NCBI GenBank assembly: GCA_041650475.1
Contig: JBAZLD010000010.1
Coordinates: forward strand, 1 to 44,039
Length of the DNA stretch: 44,039 bases
Direction of reading: 5' to 3'
Origin: JAIPGX01 sp041650475
Lineage (GTDB): Bacteria > Babelota > Babeliae > Babelales > UASB340
Shown here: positions 16,439 through 24,221 of the stretch, in pieces
How the letters are laid out: each line of letters begins with the position of its first letter
Numbering within the stretch: position 1 is the stretch's first letter
Made by a program: the position numbers and the translations under genes
The notes under the pieces: model-generated
Database searches by the model: none
What the model saw: the letters and a program-made list of their open reading frames with translations, nothing else
Told to the model about the DNA's origin: nothing

Positions 16439-17023
16439 CTAAAAATTTACGGAGTTAATTTTTATATAAATTTTGCTGAATGGTAGCGGAATTTGAAAGT
16501 TATCCCAACTTTTTTTTATGCTAACAAATTTTGAACTTTTACATTCTACAAACATTAAGGGTAAGTTTGATTTTTTTGCAAAATAAATTACACCTCCTTG
16601 TAATTTAAAAGCTGGTCCCCTGGAGCCGTCTCCTACTAGGCATAATTTTTTGTCAGTTTTTAAAATATTTAAACTTTGCCTAATTAGTTGTATGGATTGC
16701 TTATAAGCAGAGCCGTATAAAACAGTAAAACCCAATTTTGTAGCAATAAATCCCATAATTTTACCATCCTGACTTGGACTAATTATACAGTGTCCTGTTG
16801 CTTTAATTTTAAAAAAAAAGAAAGTTGCAGCAATAATATTTTGATGCCAAAAGTATAATACTCCGCATAAATCATCAAGATTTGTTTTTAAGTTTTTATT
16901 ATTTTCTATTTTGAGCCTGTAGGTTGTAAATAATAATCTTATTAAAAAATAAATTATAATTTTTATTATATAATTTATAAGTTTGTTATTTTTTATAAAT
17001 TTTTTGATTTTTTTCGAGGACAT
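16439..17023 (-). CDS. DUF374 lysophospholipid acyltransferase-like protein
   Basis: The 194-residue protein matches the DUF374 family (COG2121), related to the LPLAT acyltransferases. One N-terminal membrane helix (about 15-38) is followed by LYFWHQNII, where the His replaces the HxxxxD block. Then come SPSQDGKIMG and GFTVLYGSA, and VGDGSRGPAFKLQGGVIYFAKKS, the family's DGPRGP-like substrate loop. Members are thought to act on lipid A or phospholipid precursors at the inner membrane, but most are uncharacterised. It lies directly upstream of priA, probably cotranscribed. Family assignment is good, reaction unknown. Confidence 0.8.
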   Translation of the reverse strand: MSSKKIKKFIKNNKLINYIIKIIIYFLIRLLFTTYRLKIENNKNLKTNLDDLCGVLYFWHQNIIAATFFFFKIKATGHCIISPSQDGKIMGFIATKLGFTVLYGSAYKQSIQLIRQSLNILKTDKKLCLVGDGSRGPAFKLQGGVIYFAKKSNLPLMFVECKSSKFVSIKKSWDNFQIPLPFSKIYIKINSVNF

Positions 17024-17147
17024 ATATGTCTCTTTTTATGCCTTTAATTAAATTAAATTCTACTTTATATAATAACAAAAAAAAGATAAATACCAATGAA
17101 AGTTAAATGTAAAAAAATTATTTTTTTTAAAAACTATACAATTATAT

Positions 17148-17178
17148 TTGACAAGTGAGGTATTACTTCAGGTATAAT
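17148..17178 (+). promoter_or_regulatory. Candidate promoter of the histone H1-like gene
   Basis: TTGACA at 17148-17153 and TATAAT at 17173-17178 are both perfect consensus hexamers, separated by a rather long 19-base spacer. A second TATAAT lies at 17220-17225, close to the gene. Perfect boxes would fit high expression of an abundant DNA-binding protein. Confidence 0.45.
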
Positions 17179-17255
17179 TTAATTATGGGGAGTAAATTTT
17201 AAAAAAGTGTGTCGTATAGTATAATCCCGTAATGGGTAAAAAAAGGAGAAAGAAG

Positions 17256-17480
17256 ATGGCTATAAAAAGAAAAGCTACCAGCAAAAAAGCAGCTCCTAAA
17301 AAAGTTGCTAAGAAAAAGGTAGTAAAGAAAAAAGCAGCTCCTAAGAAAAAAGCTGCAAAAAAAGTAGCAAAGAAAAAGGCTGCTCCTAAGAAAAAAGCAG
17401 CAAAAAAAGTAGCAAAGAAAAAGGCTGCTCCAAAAAAAGCTGCAAAATTAAGAATGAAGGTTGTAAAAAAAGCCTGGTAA
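17256..17480 (+). CDS. Histone H1-like Lys/Ala-rich DNA-binding protein
   Basis: The 74-residue product consists almost only of Lys, Ala, Val and Pro, with a period-15 repeat (AAPKKKAAKKVAKKK). This is the composition of the histone H1 C-terminal tail and of bacterial H1-like proteins such as chlamydial Hc1/Hc2 and AlgP-type tails, which bind and compact DNA without sequence preference. Start ATG 17256 has AAGGAG seven bases upstream; an in-frame ATG at 17232 lies before this site. It is monocistronic, with a consensus-like promoter and a terminator behind it. Nucleoid compaction is inferred from composition. Confidence 0.8.
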   Translation: MAIKRKATSKKAAPKKVAKKKVVKKKAAPKKKAAKKVAKKKAAPKKKAAKKVAKKKAAPKKAAKLRMKVVKKAW

Positions 17481-17502
17481 TTTATTTATTAAGCTTTGCT
17501 AA

Positions 17503-17544
17503 AAAAAAGCCTGAACAAATTTTTAAATTGGTTCAGGCTTTTTT
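17503..17544. terminator. Bidirectional intrinsic terminator
   Basis: AAAAAAGCCTGAAC and its exact complement GTTCAGGCTTTTTT form a 14-base stem around a 14-base loop. The T-run serves the histone-like gene on the plus strand and the A-run gives a T-run for the minus-strand PASTA gene, whose stop codon overlaps the right end. Confidence 0.85.
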
Positions 17545-18241
17545 ATTCAACAGTAACTTGAATGTAAAGTTTTTTGCTTAAATCTATAATAGATCCTGGA
17601 ATTGGTCTTTGTTCAACAATTTTTAAATCTTGTTTCATATTAAAATCTTCTAATATGTTTTTTTTAATTATGCCTAATTTTATATTTTTTTTATCACAAA
17701 GCTCTTTTAATTTGGACACAGAACAATTTTTAAAATTAGGAATTACAAACATATTTGAATTGTCTTGAGATAAATATAGGATTATATCCTCAGTTTTTAC
17801 GGATGTATTTGGAGATGGGATTTGAGCTATACAACAATCTACAGGATAATTACTTTTTAACCAAAATATTTTTGGCGATAAACCTAATTTGGTTGCTTGG
17901 GTAATAATATCTTTTTTGTTTTTCCCTATAAAATATGGAATAGAAAGAGGTTGAGGTTTCTTTGAAATAATAACAAAAATATGTTGATTTGGTTTTATTT
18001 TTTGATTTGGTTTAGGAATCTGATCCAAAATGACACCTTCATCAAGATCCGGCTCTTCTTGTTCCCTGAGCAATCTGAGACTTAAACCATTTTTTGATAA
18101 AATATTGGTACTTAATTGCAGCTTTTTGCCTATTATATTAGGGGCAAATAATTCTTTTTTTTGAGAAAAATAATTCAAAATATAATAACCCAAGAAAAAG
18201 CTTAGGAATGGTATTATCCAGAAAAAATTAGATAATTTCAT
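17543..18241 (-). CDS. Membrane-anchored protein with three PASTA domains
   Basis: The 232-residue protein has one N-terminal membrane helix (about 8-25). Three consecutive PASTA repeats follow (about 30-95, 96-162 and 163-232), each opening with a Pro-hydrophobic motif (FAPNIIGKKL, SIPYFIGKNK, VIPNFKNCSV) and each carrying the downstream Q-x-P-x-P-x motif (DQIPKPNQ, AQIPSPNT, EQRPIPGS). PASTA domains bind muropeptides or the transpeptidase-bound wall. Normally they hang on a Ser/Thr kinase or a penicillin-binding protein, but here no kinase or transpeptidase domain is present. Two Cys in repeat 2 (PVDCCIAQ) are unusual. It lies just downstream of rnpB on the same strand. Confidence 0.85.
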   Translation of the reverse strand: MKLSNFFWIIPFLSFFLGYYILNYFSQKKELFAPNIIGKKLQLSTNILSKNGLSLRLLREQEEPDLDEGVILDQIPKPNQKIKPNQHIFVIISKKPQPLSIPYFIGKNKKDIITQATKLGLSPKIFWLKSNYPVDCCIAQIPSPNTSVKTEDIILYLSQDNSNMFVIPNFKNCSVSKLKELCDKKNIKLGIIKKNILEDFNMKQDLKIVEQRPIPGSIIDLSKKLYIQVTVE

Positions 18242-18287
18242 ATTTTATAAAAAAATAAAAAAAGGCTAAAAATTTAAAAATTTAATC

Positions 18288-18653
18288 TTCAAGGTACGCT
18301 TATAAGCCGGATTTTGTACTTTAAAAAAATTAAAGTGGTAACCATCTATCTTTGCAACATACCCGCAAATATTAAGAACAGGTACTTTATTTGCTTATTT
18401 TGTCTTGCTCCAGGTGGGGTTTTCCCTCAAAAATATTACTATGTTTGAGCGTGCGCTCTTACCGCACGTTTTCACCCTTACCTAATTAATAAAAATTAGG
18501 CGGTATATTTTCTGTGGCACTATTCCGTAGACTTTCGTGCTCCCTATCTTGAAAAATTCTTGATAGGCACCTTTCCTGTTTGGAGTCCGGACTTTCCTCA
18601 CTTTATTTTTTGTAAGCAAAAAATAAGGTGCGGTTACCCAGCATACCAAGAAG
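18288..18653 (-). ncRNA. rnpB: RNase P RNA
   Basis: Read on the minus strand, this is the catalytic RNA that trims the 5' ends of pre-tRNAs. The 5' conserved block GAGGAAAGTCCGGACTCC is present at about 18582-18599 and the 3' partner of the P4 core, AAATCCGGCTTAT, at about 18301-18313. Between them lie GGTAAGGGTGAAA and GTGCGGTAAGAGCGCAC, as in type A bacterial RNase P RNA. The ends were set from the P1 helix: GGTATGC near 18641-18647 pairs with GCGTACC near 18293-18299, with a few further pairs outside. Ends are accurate to about ten bases. Its 5' end overlaps the coding end of the preceding membrane protein by about 50 bases. Confidence 0.93.
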
Positions 18654-19058
18654 AATTAATATTTCTAATATTATATTAATAAAAAATTTTAAAAGAGTCG
18701 AATTTAAGCTGAAATTCTGGTCTAAAATAAAATATCTTATAAAAAAATTATCCATTAATATAAATATTATAAAAAAAATAAAATAAAAAATTTTTATTGA
18801 TTCCGGATCCAGAAGCTTTTTAAGATAGTTAGCCAAAATAGCTATGGGGACTAAATATATTAAGCAAATACCAAACCTTGAATTAACAAAAACATCCTGA
18901 ATTAATAATAAAAAAACACTAAAAAAAAGCTTTATTTTAGTGTTTTTTGTATTTAGAATCTGAATAATAAAATAAATTATTAAAAAATAAAAAAATTGTC
19001 GTTCAAAAAGGCAAGAAAAAAACTGATCAGTAATAAAAAATAATAGTGCCCAAATCAT
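18603..19058 (-). CDS. Small polytopic membrane protein overlapping rnpB
   Basis: The 151-residue product is almost entirely hydrophobic, with about four to five membrane helices (about 1-15, 22-60, 62-80, 92-112 and 118-140). Size and topology are like MreD or small energy-coupling S-component-type proteins, but no diagnostic motif is present, so I leave it unnamed. It starts four bases after the permease gene. Its last 17 or so codons lie inside rnpB, where the DNA is constrained by the RNA fold; the C-terminal residues GMLGNRTLFFAYKK are therefore dictated partly by the RNA. This makes the natural end of the protein uncertain. Confidence 0.6.
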   Translation of the reverse strand: MIWALLFFITDQFFSCLFERQFFYFLIIYFIIQILNTKNTKIKLFFSVFLLLIQDVFVNSRFGICLIYLVPIAILANYLKKLLDPESIKIFYFIFFIIFILMDNFFIRYFILDQNFSLNSTLLKFFINIILEILILLGMLGNRTLFFAYKK

Positions 19059-19062
19059 AAAA

Positions 19063-20352
19063 TTAAATATTTTTTTGTTTATTTTTAATCAATTGCCACA
19101 ATTTTAATAATATACCAAAGAAAAATATAGACAAAAAAGAGAAAGATATGCCAGATGTGAATAAATTTTTTAAGCATAGCCATATGATGTAAAAACTACT
19201 TATAATTGATAATATAGGCAAAATGTAAGAGTAAAAATTTTTTTTAAAAAATTTTAAAGAAGCAAATGCAGCAAGAGAACTACAAAAATAAGCAGAAGAA
19301 ATGCCTAAAACTGTCATACTTTGTAAAGATGATTGATTTTTGGTTATAAACAAAAGAATTCCCGCGATTAGGCCTTCTATTAATAAACTTACCCAAGGTG
19401 CATTATTTTTATTAATTTTTGTTAAAAATTTATTTGCAGGTATGTGATTATCTTTTGCCATTGCGTAAAGATTCCAACAATTAGCAGTTAAAGAACCAAA
19501 AGAACCACTTAAAATAGATCCAAAAACAAAGATATTTAATAAAAATGGTAAAATTAAAATATTAGGAAAGTAGGTTGAGGCTAAAGATGCTACTGGCTGC
19601 AAATATTCTTTTAATATTGGACCTAAAGCACCAAAAATCGCCAATTGAAAGAGACTTACAGAAATTGCTACTATTGAAAATGAAATTATAATAGCGCGTT
19701 TTAAATTTTTTTCTGGCGCTTCAATTAAATGGCCAACCGAGCATACTATTTCAAATCCCAAAAATACAAAAATAGAAATTGGAATTATAGATAAAAAATC
19801 AGGATATTTTGCAAATTCCATATGAGAAAAAAAATCTGTTTTGAAAAAATAGAAACCGACTATAGCTACAAACAAATATGGAATTAATTTAAAAAATACA
19901 AATAAATATTGTATTTTTCCTCCTATTTTTACTCCAATAATATTTAAAAAAATAAGAAAAAATATTACAAATAAATCTAAATAAATAGTTGGTATTTTTT
20001 GTAAATAAATTATATTTATTTGAAAAAAGGAGACAAAAATATTAACTAATAATGCAGCAGAACTAGTTTTACCCAAAAAATATCCCCAGGTACTAATAAA
20101 ACCAATTGTTGGATTTAGGTATTTTTTACTGTAAACGTAAAGCCCTCCAGCTTCTTGATTTTTTTGAGCAAGAGATGCTATGGTCAATACTATTGGTAAA
20201 AGTATTAGTGCTGCTATTATATAAAAAATAAAACCAAATTCGCCTACTGTTTTAGTTAAAATTTGTGGATTAATAAATATTCCGGCCCCCAAAATTACGT
20301 TTATATTTATCAAAATAGCAGTAGATAAATTTATTTTTTTACTAGTTTGCAT
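19063..20352 (-). CDS. APC-family amino acid permease
   Basis: The 429-residue protein has about twelve membrane helices and the amino acid-polyamine-organocation family signature. The first helix has the broken GAGIFINP motif, where the substrate backbone binds. Further family segments are EAGGLYVYSKKYLNPTIGF in helix 2-3 and FLGFEIVCSVGHLIEAPEKN in helix 6. Such carriers import amino acids with protons or exchange them for metabolites, a natural need for a host-dependent cell. Substrate cannot be predicted. It sits four bases downstream of mnmG and four bases upstream of the small membrane protein, so the three are probably one transcript. Confidence 0.9.
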   Translation of the reverse strand: MQTSKKINLSTAILININVILGAGIFINPQILTKTVGEFGFIFYIIAALILLPIVLTIASLAQKNQEAGGLYVYSKKYLNPTIGFISTWGYFLGKTSSAALLVNIFVSFFQINIIYLQKIPTIYLDLFVIFFLIFLNIIGVKIGGKIQYLFVFFKLIPYLFVAIVGFYFFKTDFFSHMEFAKYPDFLSIIPISIFVFLGFEIVCSVGHLIEAPEKNLKRAIIISFSIVAISVSLFQLAIFGALGPILKEYLQPVASLASTYFPNILILPFLLNIFVFGSILSGSFGSLTANCWNLYAMAKDNHIPANKFLTKINKNNAPWVSLLIEGLIAGILLFITKNQSSLQSMTVLGISSAYFCSSLAAFASLKFFKKNFYSYILPILSIISSFYIIWLCLKNLFTSGISFSFLSIFFFGILLKLWQLIKNKQKNI

Positions 20353-20356
20353 TTCT

Positions 20357-22222
20357 TTATACCAATTTTTCTATTAATCTGATTTGAAATATTAAAATTG
20401 AAATAGCAGCAGGTGTTATACCAGGAATCAATTGTGCTTGTGCTACTGTTTTTGGTTTATGATATTTTAATTTTTGTTGCATTTCTATACTTAGTCCTGG
20501 AAGTTTATCAAAGTTTATATTAGCTGGAATTTCTAAATTTTGAAATTTTATTGTTTTTTCAACTTCGCGTTCTTCTTTTTCTAAATATCCAGAGTATCTT
20601 ACTTGAGCATGAATACACAAAAGAGCTCTGTTAGAAATATTTTTTATATCAAAATTATTATTTATTTTTTTTAATTCTTCGAATAAATATTTTTTGGCTA
20701 TATCTTTTGATTTTTCAAAATTTATGTCGTGAAATAAATTAAATAGTTCTTTAAAATTTTTATTTTGTGAAATTAATTTTATGCCTGATTCTATAATTTC
20801 TTTTTCTTTCAAAAATTTTGAATATAGCTCATCATCTATTAAGCCAAGTATTTTACCATAGGGCATTAAACGTAAAAACACGTTATCTTGTCTTAACAAA
20901 AGCCTTCTTTCTGCTCTGGAGGTAAACATTCTATATGGTTCATCTATTCCCAAAGTTATTAGATCATCTATCATTACGCCTATATAGCTTTGGGTGCGAT
21001 TTAAAATAAAAGCTTCTTTATTATTTGATTTTAGATGTGCGTTAATACCAGCGATAATGCCTTGACCTGCAGCTTCTTCATATCCAGTTGTACCATTAAT
21101 TTGCCCTGCAAAAAATAAGCCATTTACGTTTTTAGATTCTAATGAGTGTTTTAAATTATTGGGTTGCAAAAAATCATATTCAACCGCGTAACCAGGAGAT
21201 TCTATAATTGCATTTTCAAAGCCTCGTATACTTTTTATATATGCCTCTTGAACATCTAATGGCAAAGAAGTTGAAAGACCAGCTGGATATATTTGCGTAA
21301 AATCTCCACCTTCAGGTTCAACAAAAACATGATGAGAATTTCTTTGAGGGTGTCTTTTGATTTTATCTTCTATGGAAGGGCAGTATCTTGGCCCTATTCC
21401 TGATATAAGGCCTCCATAAAGTGCAGATTTGTGTAAATTTTGACTTATAATCTCGTGAGTTTTTTCGTTGGTTTGTGTTAAGTAACAAGCAACAGTTTCC
21501 TTTACCTCAATTTCATCAAATTCAAATAAATAATCTAAATTAGTTGTCTCTTGTTTATCTAAAACATCAAAATTTATGCTTGATTTTAAAATTCTTGGAG
21601 GAGTTCCTGTTTTTAAACGATTTAATTTTGTACCTAAAGCTTTTTCTAAAGATTCCGTAAGATTGTGAGCCGCTAATTCGCCTCTACGTCCCTCTTGCTT
21701 TGTTTGGTTTCCAACAAAAGTTACACCATTTAAAAATGTGCCAGAAGTTATTATTACGCTGTTTGCAGAGAGAATTTTATTATTTTGAGTTTTAATGCCT
21801 ATTATTTTTTTTTCTTGATTTAAATTTTCTGTTAAAATCTCAGTTACAATACCTTGTTCGATGGTTAAATTTTTTATTTGTGACAAAATTTCTTTTGCTT
21901 TTCTGCTATATGCATATTTATCTATTTGTAATCTTAATCCCTGTACAGCTGGACCTTTGCTCGTATTTAGCATTCTTGCTTGTAGATATGTTAAAGAACA
22001 CAATTTTGGCATTATACCACCAAGGGCACTTATTTCATAGACGATATGCCCTTTACCAAGCCCACCAATTGATGGATTACATGGACATAAAGCTATTTTA
22101 TCTGTATTAATAGTTAATAAGAGGGTATTAGAACCCATTTTTGCTGCTGCATGAGCGGCTTCTATTCCTGCATGTCCTGCCCCAACGACAATGACATCAA
22201 AAACATTAAAGTTATTTTTCAT
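20357..22222 (-). CDS. mnmG: tRNA uridine-34 carboxymethylaminomethyl modification enzyme MnmG
   Basis: MnmG (GidA) works with MnmE to add the carboxymethylaminomethyl group to U34 of certain tRNAs, using FAD. The 621-residue length is normal. The dinucleotide-binding motif VIVVGAGHAGIEAA is at residues 10-23. Other diagnostic segments are CNPSIGGLGKGHIVYEISALGG, RRGELAAHNLTESL, RLKTGTPPRI, YCPSIEDK, GLFFAGQINGTTGYEEAAGQG and TSRAERRLLLRQDN. The C-terminal helical MnmE-binding region is complete. It is the first gene of the run leading to rnpB. mnmE is not in the window. Confidence 0.97.
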   Translation of the reverse strand: MKNNFNVFDVIVVGAGHAGIEAAHAAAKMGSNTLLLTINTDKIALCPCNPSIGGLGKGHIVYEISALGGIMPKLCSLTYLQARMLNTSKGPAVQGLRLQIDKYAYSRKAKEILSQIKNLTIEQGIVTEILTENLNQEKKIIGIKTQNNKILSANSVIITSGTFLNGVTFVGNQTKQEGRRGELAAHNLTESLEKALGTKLNRLKTGTPPRILKSSINFDVLDKQETTNLDYLFEFDEIEVKETVACYLTQTNEKTHEIISQNLHKSALYGGLISGIGPRYCPSIEDKIKRHPQRNSHHVFVEPEGGDFTQIYPAGLSTSLPLDVQEAYIKSIRGFENAIIESPGYAVEYDFLQPNNLKHSLESKNVNGLFFAGQINGTTGYEEAAGQGIIAGINAHLKSNNKEAFILNRTQSYIGVMIDDLITLGIDEPYRMFTSRAERRLLLRQDNVFLRLMPYGKILGLIDDELYSKFLKEKEIIESGIKLISQNKNFKELFNLFHDINFEKSKDIAKKYLFEELKKINNNFDIKNISNRALLCIHAQVRYSGYLEKEEREVEKTIKFQNLEIPANINFDKLPGLSIEMQQKLKYHKPKTVAQAQLIPGITPAAISILIFQIRLIEKLV

Positions 22223-22370
22223 GTTTAATAAAACATTAATAAAAATTTGTAAAATTAATTAAATTTAAAAAAATAATAAAAATACTCTATACGAACCTTA
22301 ATATTTTAATATAAAATTATTTTTATAACAAAATAGAACTATAAATATTATTTATTTTAGGAGTTTTTTC

Positions 22371-23435
22371 ATGTTTTACCATGTGGCTCAGGCGTTGCAA
22401 TCGCAATTTAAGATTTTTAATATATTTCATTATGTTAGTGTAAGGGTTATTATAGCGCTTTTGTCTTCTATAGTACTTTCTTTTATGTTTGGAAATTGGT
22501 TTATAGAGACTTCTAAGAAAAATTTTAGGTCAAAAGTTAGAAAATGGACCCCCCAAACTCATGAGAGTAAAAATGACACTCCAACTATGGGGGGGCTTTT
22601 TATAATTATTATTTTTTTAATAAATGCTTTGTTATGGGCAGATCTTTCTAGAGTGCAGGTTTGGATATTTATTTTTGGTATTGTAAGTTTTGGTTTTATT
22701 GGTTTTACAGATGATTTTTTAAAGATAAAGAAAAATACGGGTTTAACCGCAAAGACAAAATTTTTACTTCAAGGACTTTTTGCCTTTTTAATTATGATTC
22801 TTTGGTATTTTTGGGGTGATTCTGATACTCAGGTTTGTGTACCCTTTTTTAAGAATTTATCTTTTGATTTAGGTTTGTTTATAATACCGTGGGCTGTTTT
22901 TATAATTGTTGGCGCAAGTAATGCAGTAAATCTTACAGATGGATTAGATGGATTGGCTGCAGGGCCTTTATTATTTAATTTTTCTACCTTTTCTATAATT
23001 GCATATTTAGCAGGTCACAAAATTTTTTCTCAGTATTTATATATTCCATTTGCAAAAAGTGCAGAGCTTTCTGTTTTGGGTGCTGCTTTAGTTGGAACTT
23101 TATTAGGTTTTTTGTGGTATAACACATATCCTGCTCAAATTTTTATGGGGGATGTAGGGTCTTTGGCTTTGGGGGCTGGATTGGCTTTAATGGCTATTAT
23201 GACAAGACATGAGCTTTTGTTACCAATTGCTGGTGGAATTTTTGTTTTAGAAGCTGCATCTGTTATGATTCAAGTTTTTTCTTTTAAAATGTATGGAAAA
23301 AGGCTTTTTAAGATGGCGCCTATTCACCATCATTATGAGCTTATGGGATGGAAGGAAGCAAAAATTACGGTTCGTTTTTGGATTATTTCTATTATTTTGT
23401 CTTTATTAACACTTTTGACGCTTAAAATTAGATAA
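22371..23435 (+). CDS. mraY: Phospho-N-acetylmuramoyl-pentapeptide transferase
   Basis: MraY transfers phospho-MurNAc-pentapeptide from UDP to undecaprenyl phosphate to make lipid I at the inner membrane. The 354-residue protein has about ten membrane helices and all signature blocks: HESKNDTPTMGG near residues 64-75, FTDDFLKIKKNTGLTAKTK with the metal-binding Asp pair, NAVNLTDGLDGLAAG, FMGDVGSLALG, and the histidine-rich MAPIHHHYELMGW near the end. The ATG has a good ribosome site (TTTAGGAG). It is alone here, with a terminator behind it, instead of in a mur/fts cluster. Its presence shows that the cell makes peptidoglycan precursors. Confidence 0.97.
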   Translation: MFYHVAQALQSQFKIFNIFHYVSVRVIIALLSSIVLSFMFGNWFIETSKKNFRSKVRKWTPQTHESKNDTPTMGGLFIIIIFLINALLWADLSRVQVWIFIFGIVSFGFIGFTDDFLKIKKNTGLTAKTKFLLQGLFAFLIMILWYFWGDSDTQVCVPFFKNLSFDLGLFIIPWAVFIIVGASNAVNLTDGLDGLAAGPLLFNFSTFSIIAYLAGHKIFSQYLYIPFAKSAELSVLGAALVGTLLGFLWYNTYPAQIFMGDVGSLALGAGLALMAIMTRHELLLPIAGGIFVLEAASVMIQVFSFKMYGKRLFKMAPIHHHYELMGWKEAKITVRFWIISIILSLLTLLTLKIR

Positions 23436-23488
23436 AAAATTATATAAAACATTTTAGCTGCATTTTGGATGCAGCGCCAGTGTGTTAG

Positions 23489-23515
23489 GCCCTAGTGTAA
23501 ACTAGGGCTTTTTTC
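23489..23515 (+). terminator. Intrinsic terminator of mraY
   Basis: GCCCTAGT and ACTAGGGC form an 8-base stem around GTAA, followed by six or more T residues, 54 bases after the mraY stop. Confidence 0.85.
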
Positions 23516-23533
23516 TTTTAAAAATATTATGAT

Positions 23534-24085
23534 TTATTTTACTTCTTCTACCGCTTTGCGAAGTTCATCTAAATATTCTTGCAATTTTTGTAATTTATTT
23601 TCAAGATTTAATCTTTTCTCACTTTTACTTTCTGTTATCAAAGCTTCTTTTTCCATTGGTGTTTCTAGTCCCATTGATGCTTCTCGTTTTAATGGTGTTT
23701 CTTTCATCATTTGATTTGTGATTTTGAATAAGACAACGTTGTCTCCAACAACCGCGGTTTCCATGATTTTATCTGTATCTTTTAAGGGACGATTAATTCT
23801 GTTGGAAACTATTTCTATGGTGCCTGTTATTCCTATTTTATTTAGTTTATATTTAATAGCATTTTTTAAATGTCTAATTGTTGCATTTTTGCCCATTTTT
23901 ATATCAAAAGGCTTATCTTTACTTTGTGTATTTTTGGCACTTAGAATTATCATTTCTTTTTCTATAGGTTGTATTTTAACTTTTTCTATTGGTTGTATGA
24001 TAACATCTTCTGCATTAGAGCTTATTATTGAAAATATAAGTGAAGCTGCTAAAAATGTATTAAATTTTTTAATATTCATATTCAT
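23534..24085 (-). CDS. Secreted protein with a probable ubiquitin-like domain and coiled-coil tail
   Basis: The 183-residue product begins with an export signal (FNTFLAASLIFSIISSNA, cleavage near residue 25). A short duplicated spacer follows (IQPIEKVK, IQPIEKEM). Residues about 45-123 reproduce the ubiquitin secondary-structure order: MIILSAKN (strand 1), PFDIKMG (strand 2), TIRHLKNAIKYKL (helix), GTIEIVSN (strand 3), the NRPLKDTDKIME turn and short helix that matches the ubiquitin KQLEDGRTL region, and DNVVLFKIT (strand 5). A Met/Glu/Lys-rich linker and a C-terminal coiled coil (about 155-183) follow, so there is no processed Gly-Gly tail. ATG 24079 is an alternative start. The fold call is my pattern reading, not a database hit. 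A host-directed role is inference. Confidence 0.65.
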   Translation of the reverse strand: MNMNIKKFNTFLAASLIFSIISSNAEDVIIQPIEKVKIQPIEKEMIILSAKNTQSKDKPFDIKMGKNATIRHLKNAIKYKLNKIGITGTIEIVSNRINRPLKDTDKIMETAVVGDNVVLFKITNQMMKETPLKREASMGLETPMEKEALITESKSEKRLNLENKLQKLQEYLDELRKAVEEVK

Positions 24086-24221
24086 AAATCCCCCTAAAAA
24101 AATTAGTTAAACCAAATATTTAAACATATTATTATATTAAGTATTTATAGGTATAAATTGCAATATTTATAAAAAGTGTGGCACCAACATGTGAGGACAT
24201 TATAAATGTATAATATGTTTT

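Noticed and set aside
17256..17480. Reading the Lys/Ala repeat as a chance low-complexity frame
   Set aside because: A strong ribosome site, consensus-like promoter, clean terminator and amino-acid periodicity support a real gene.
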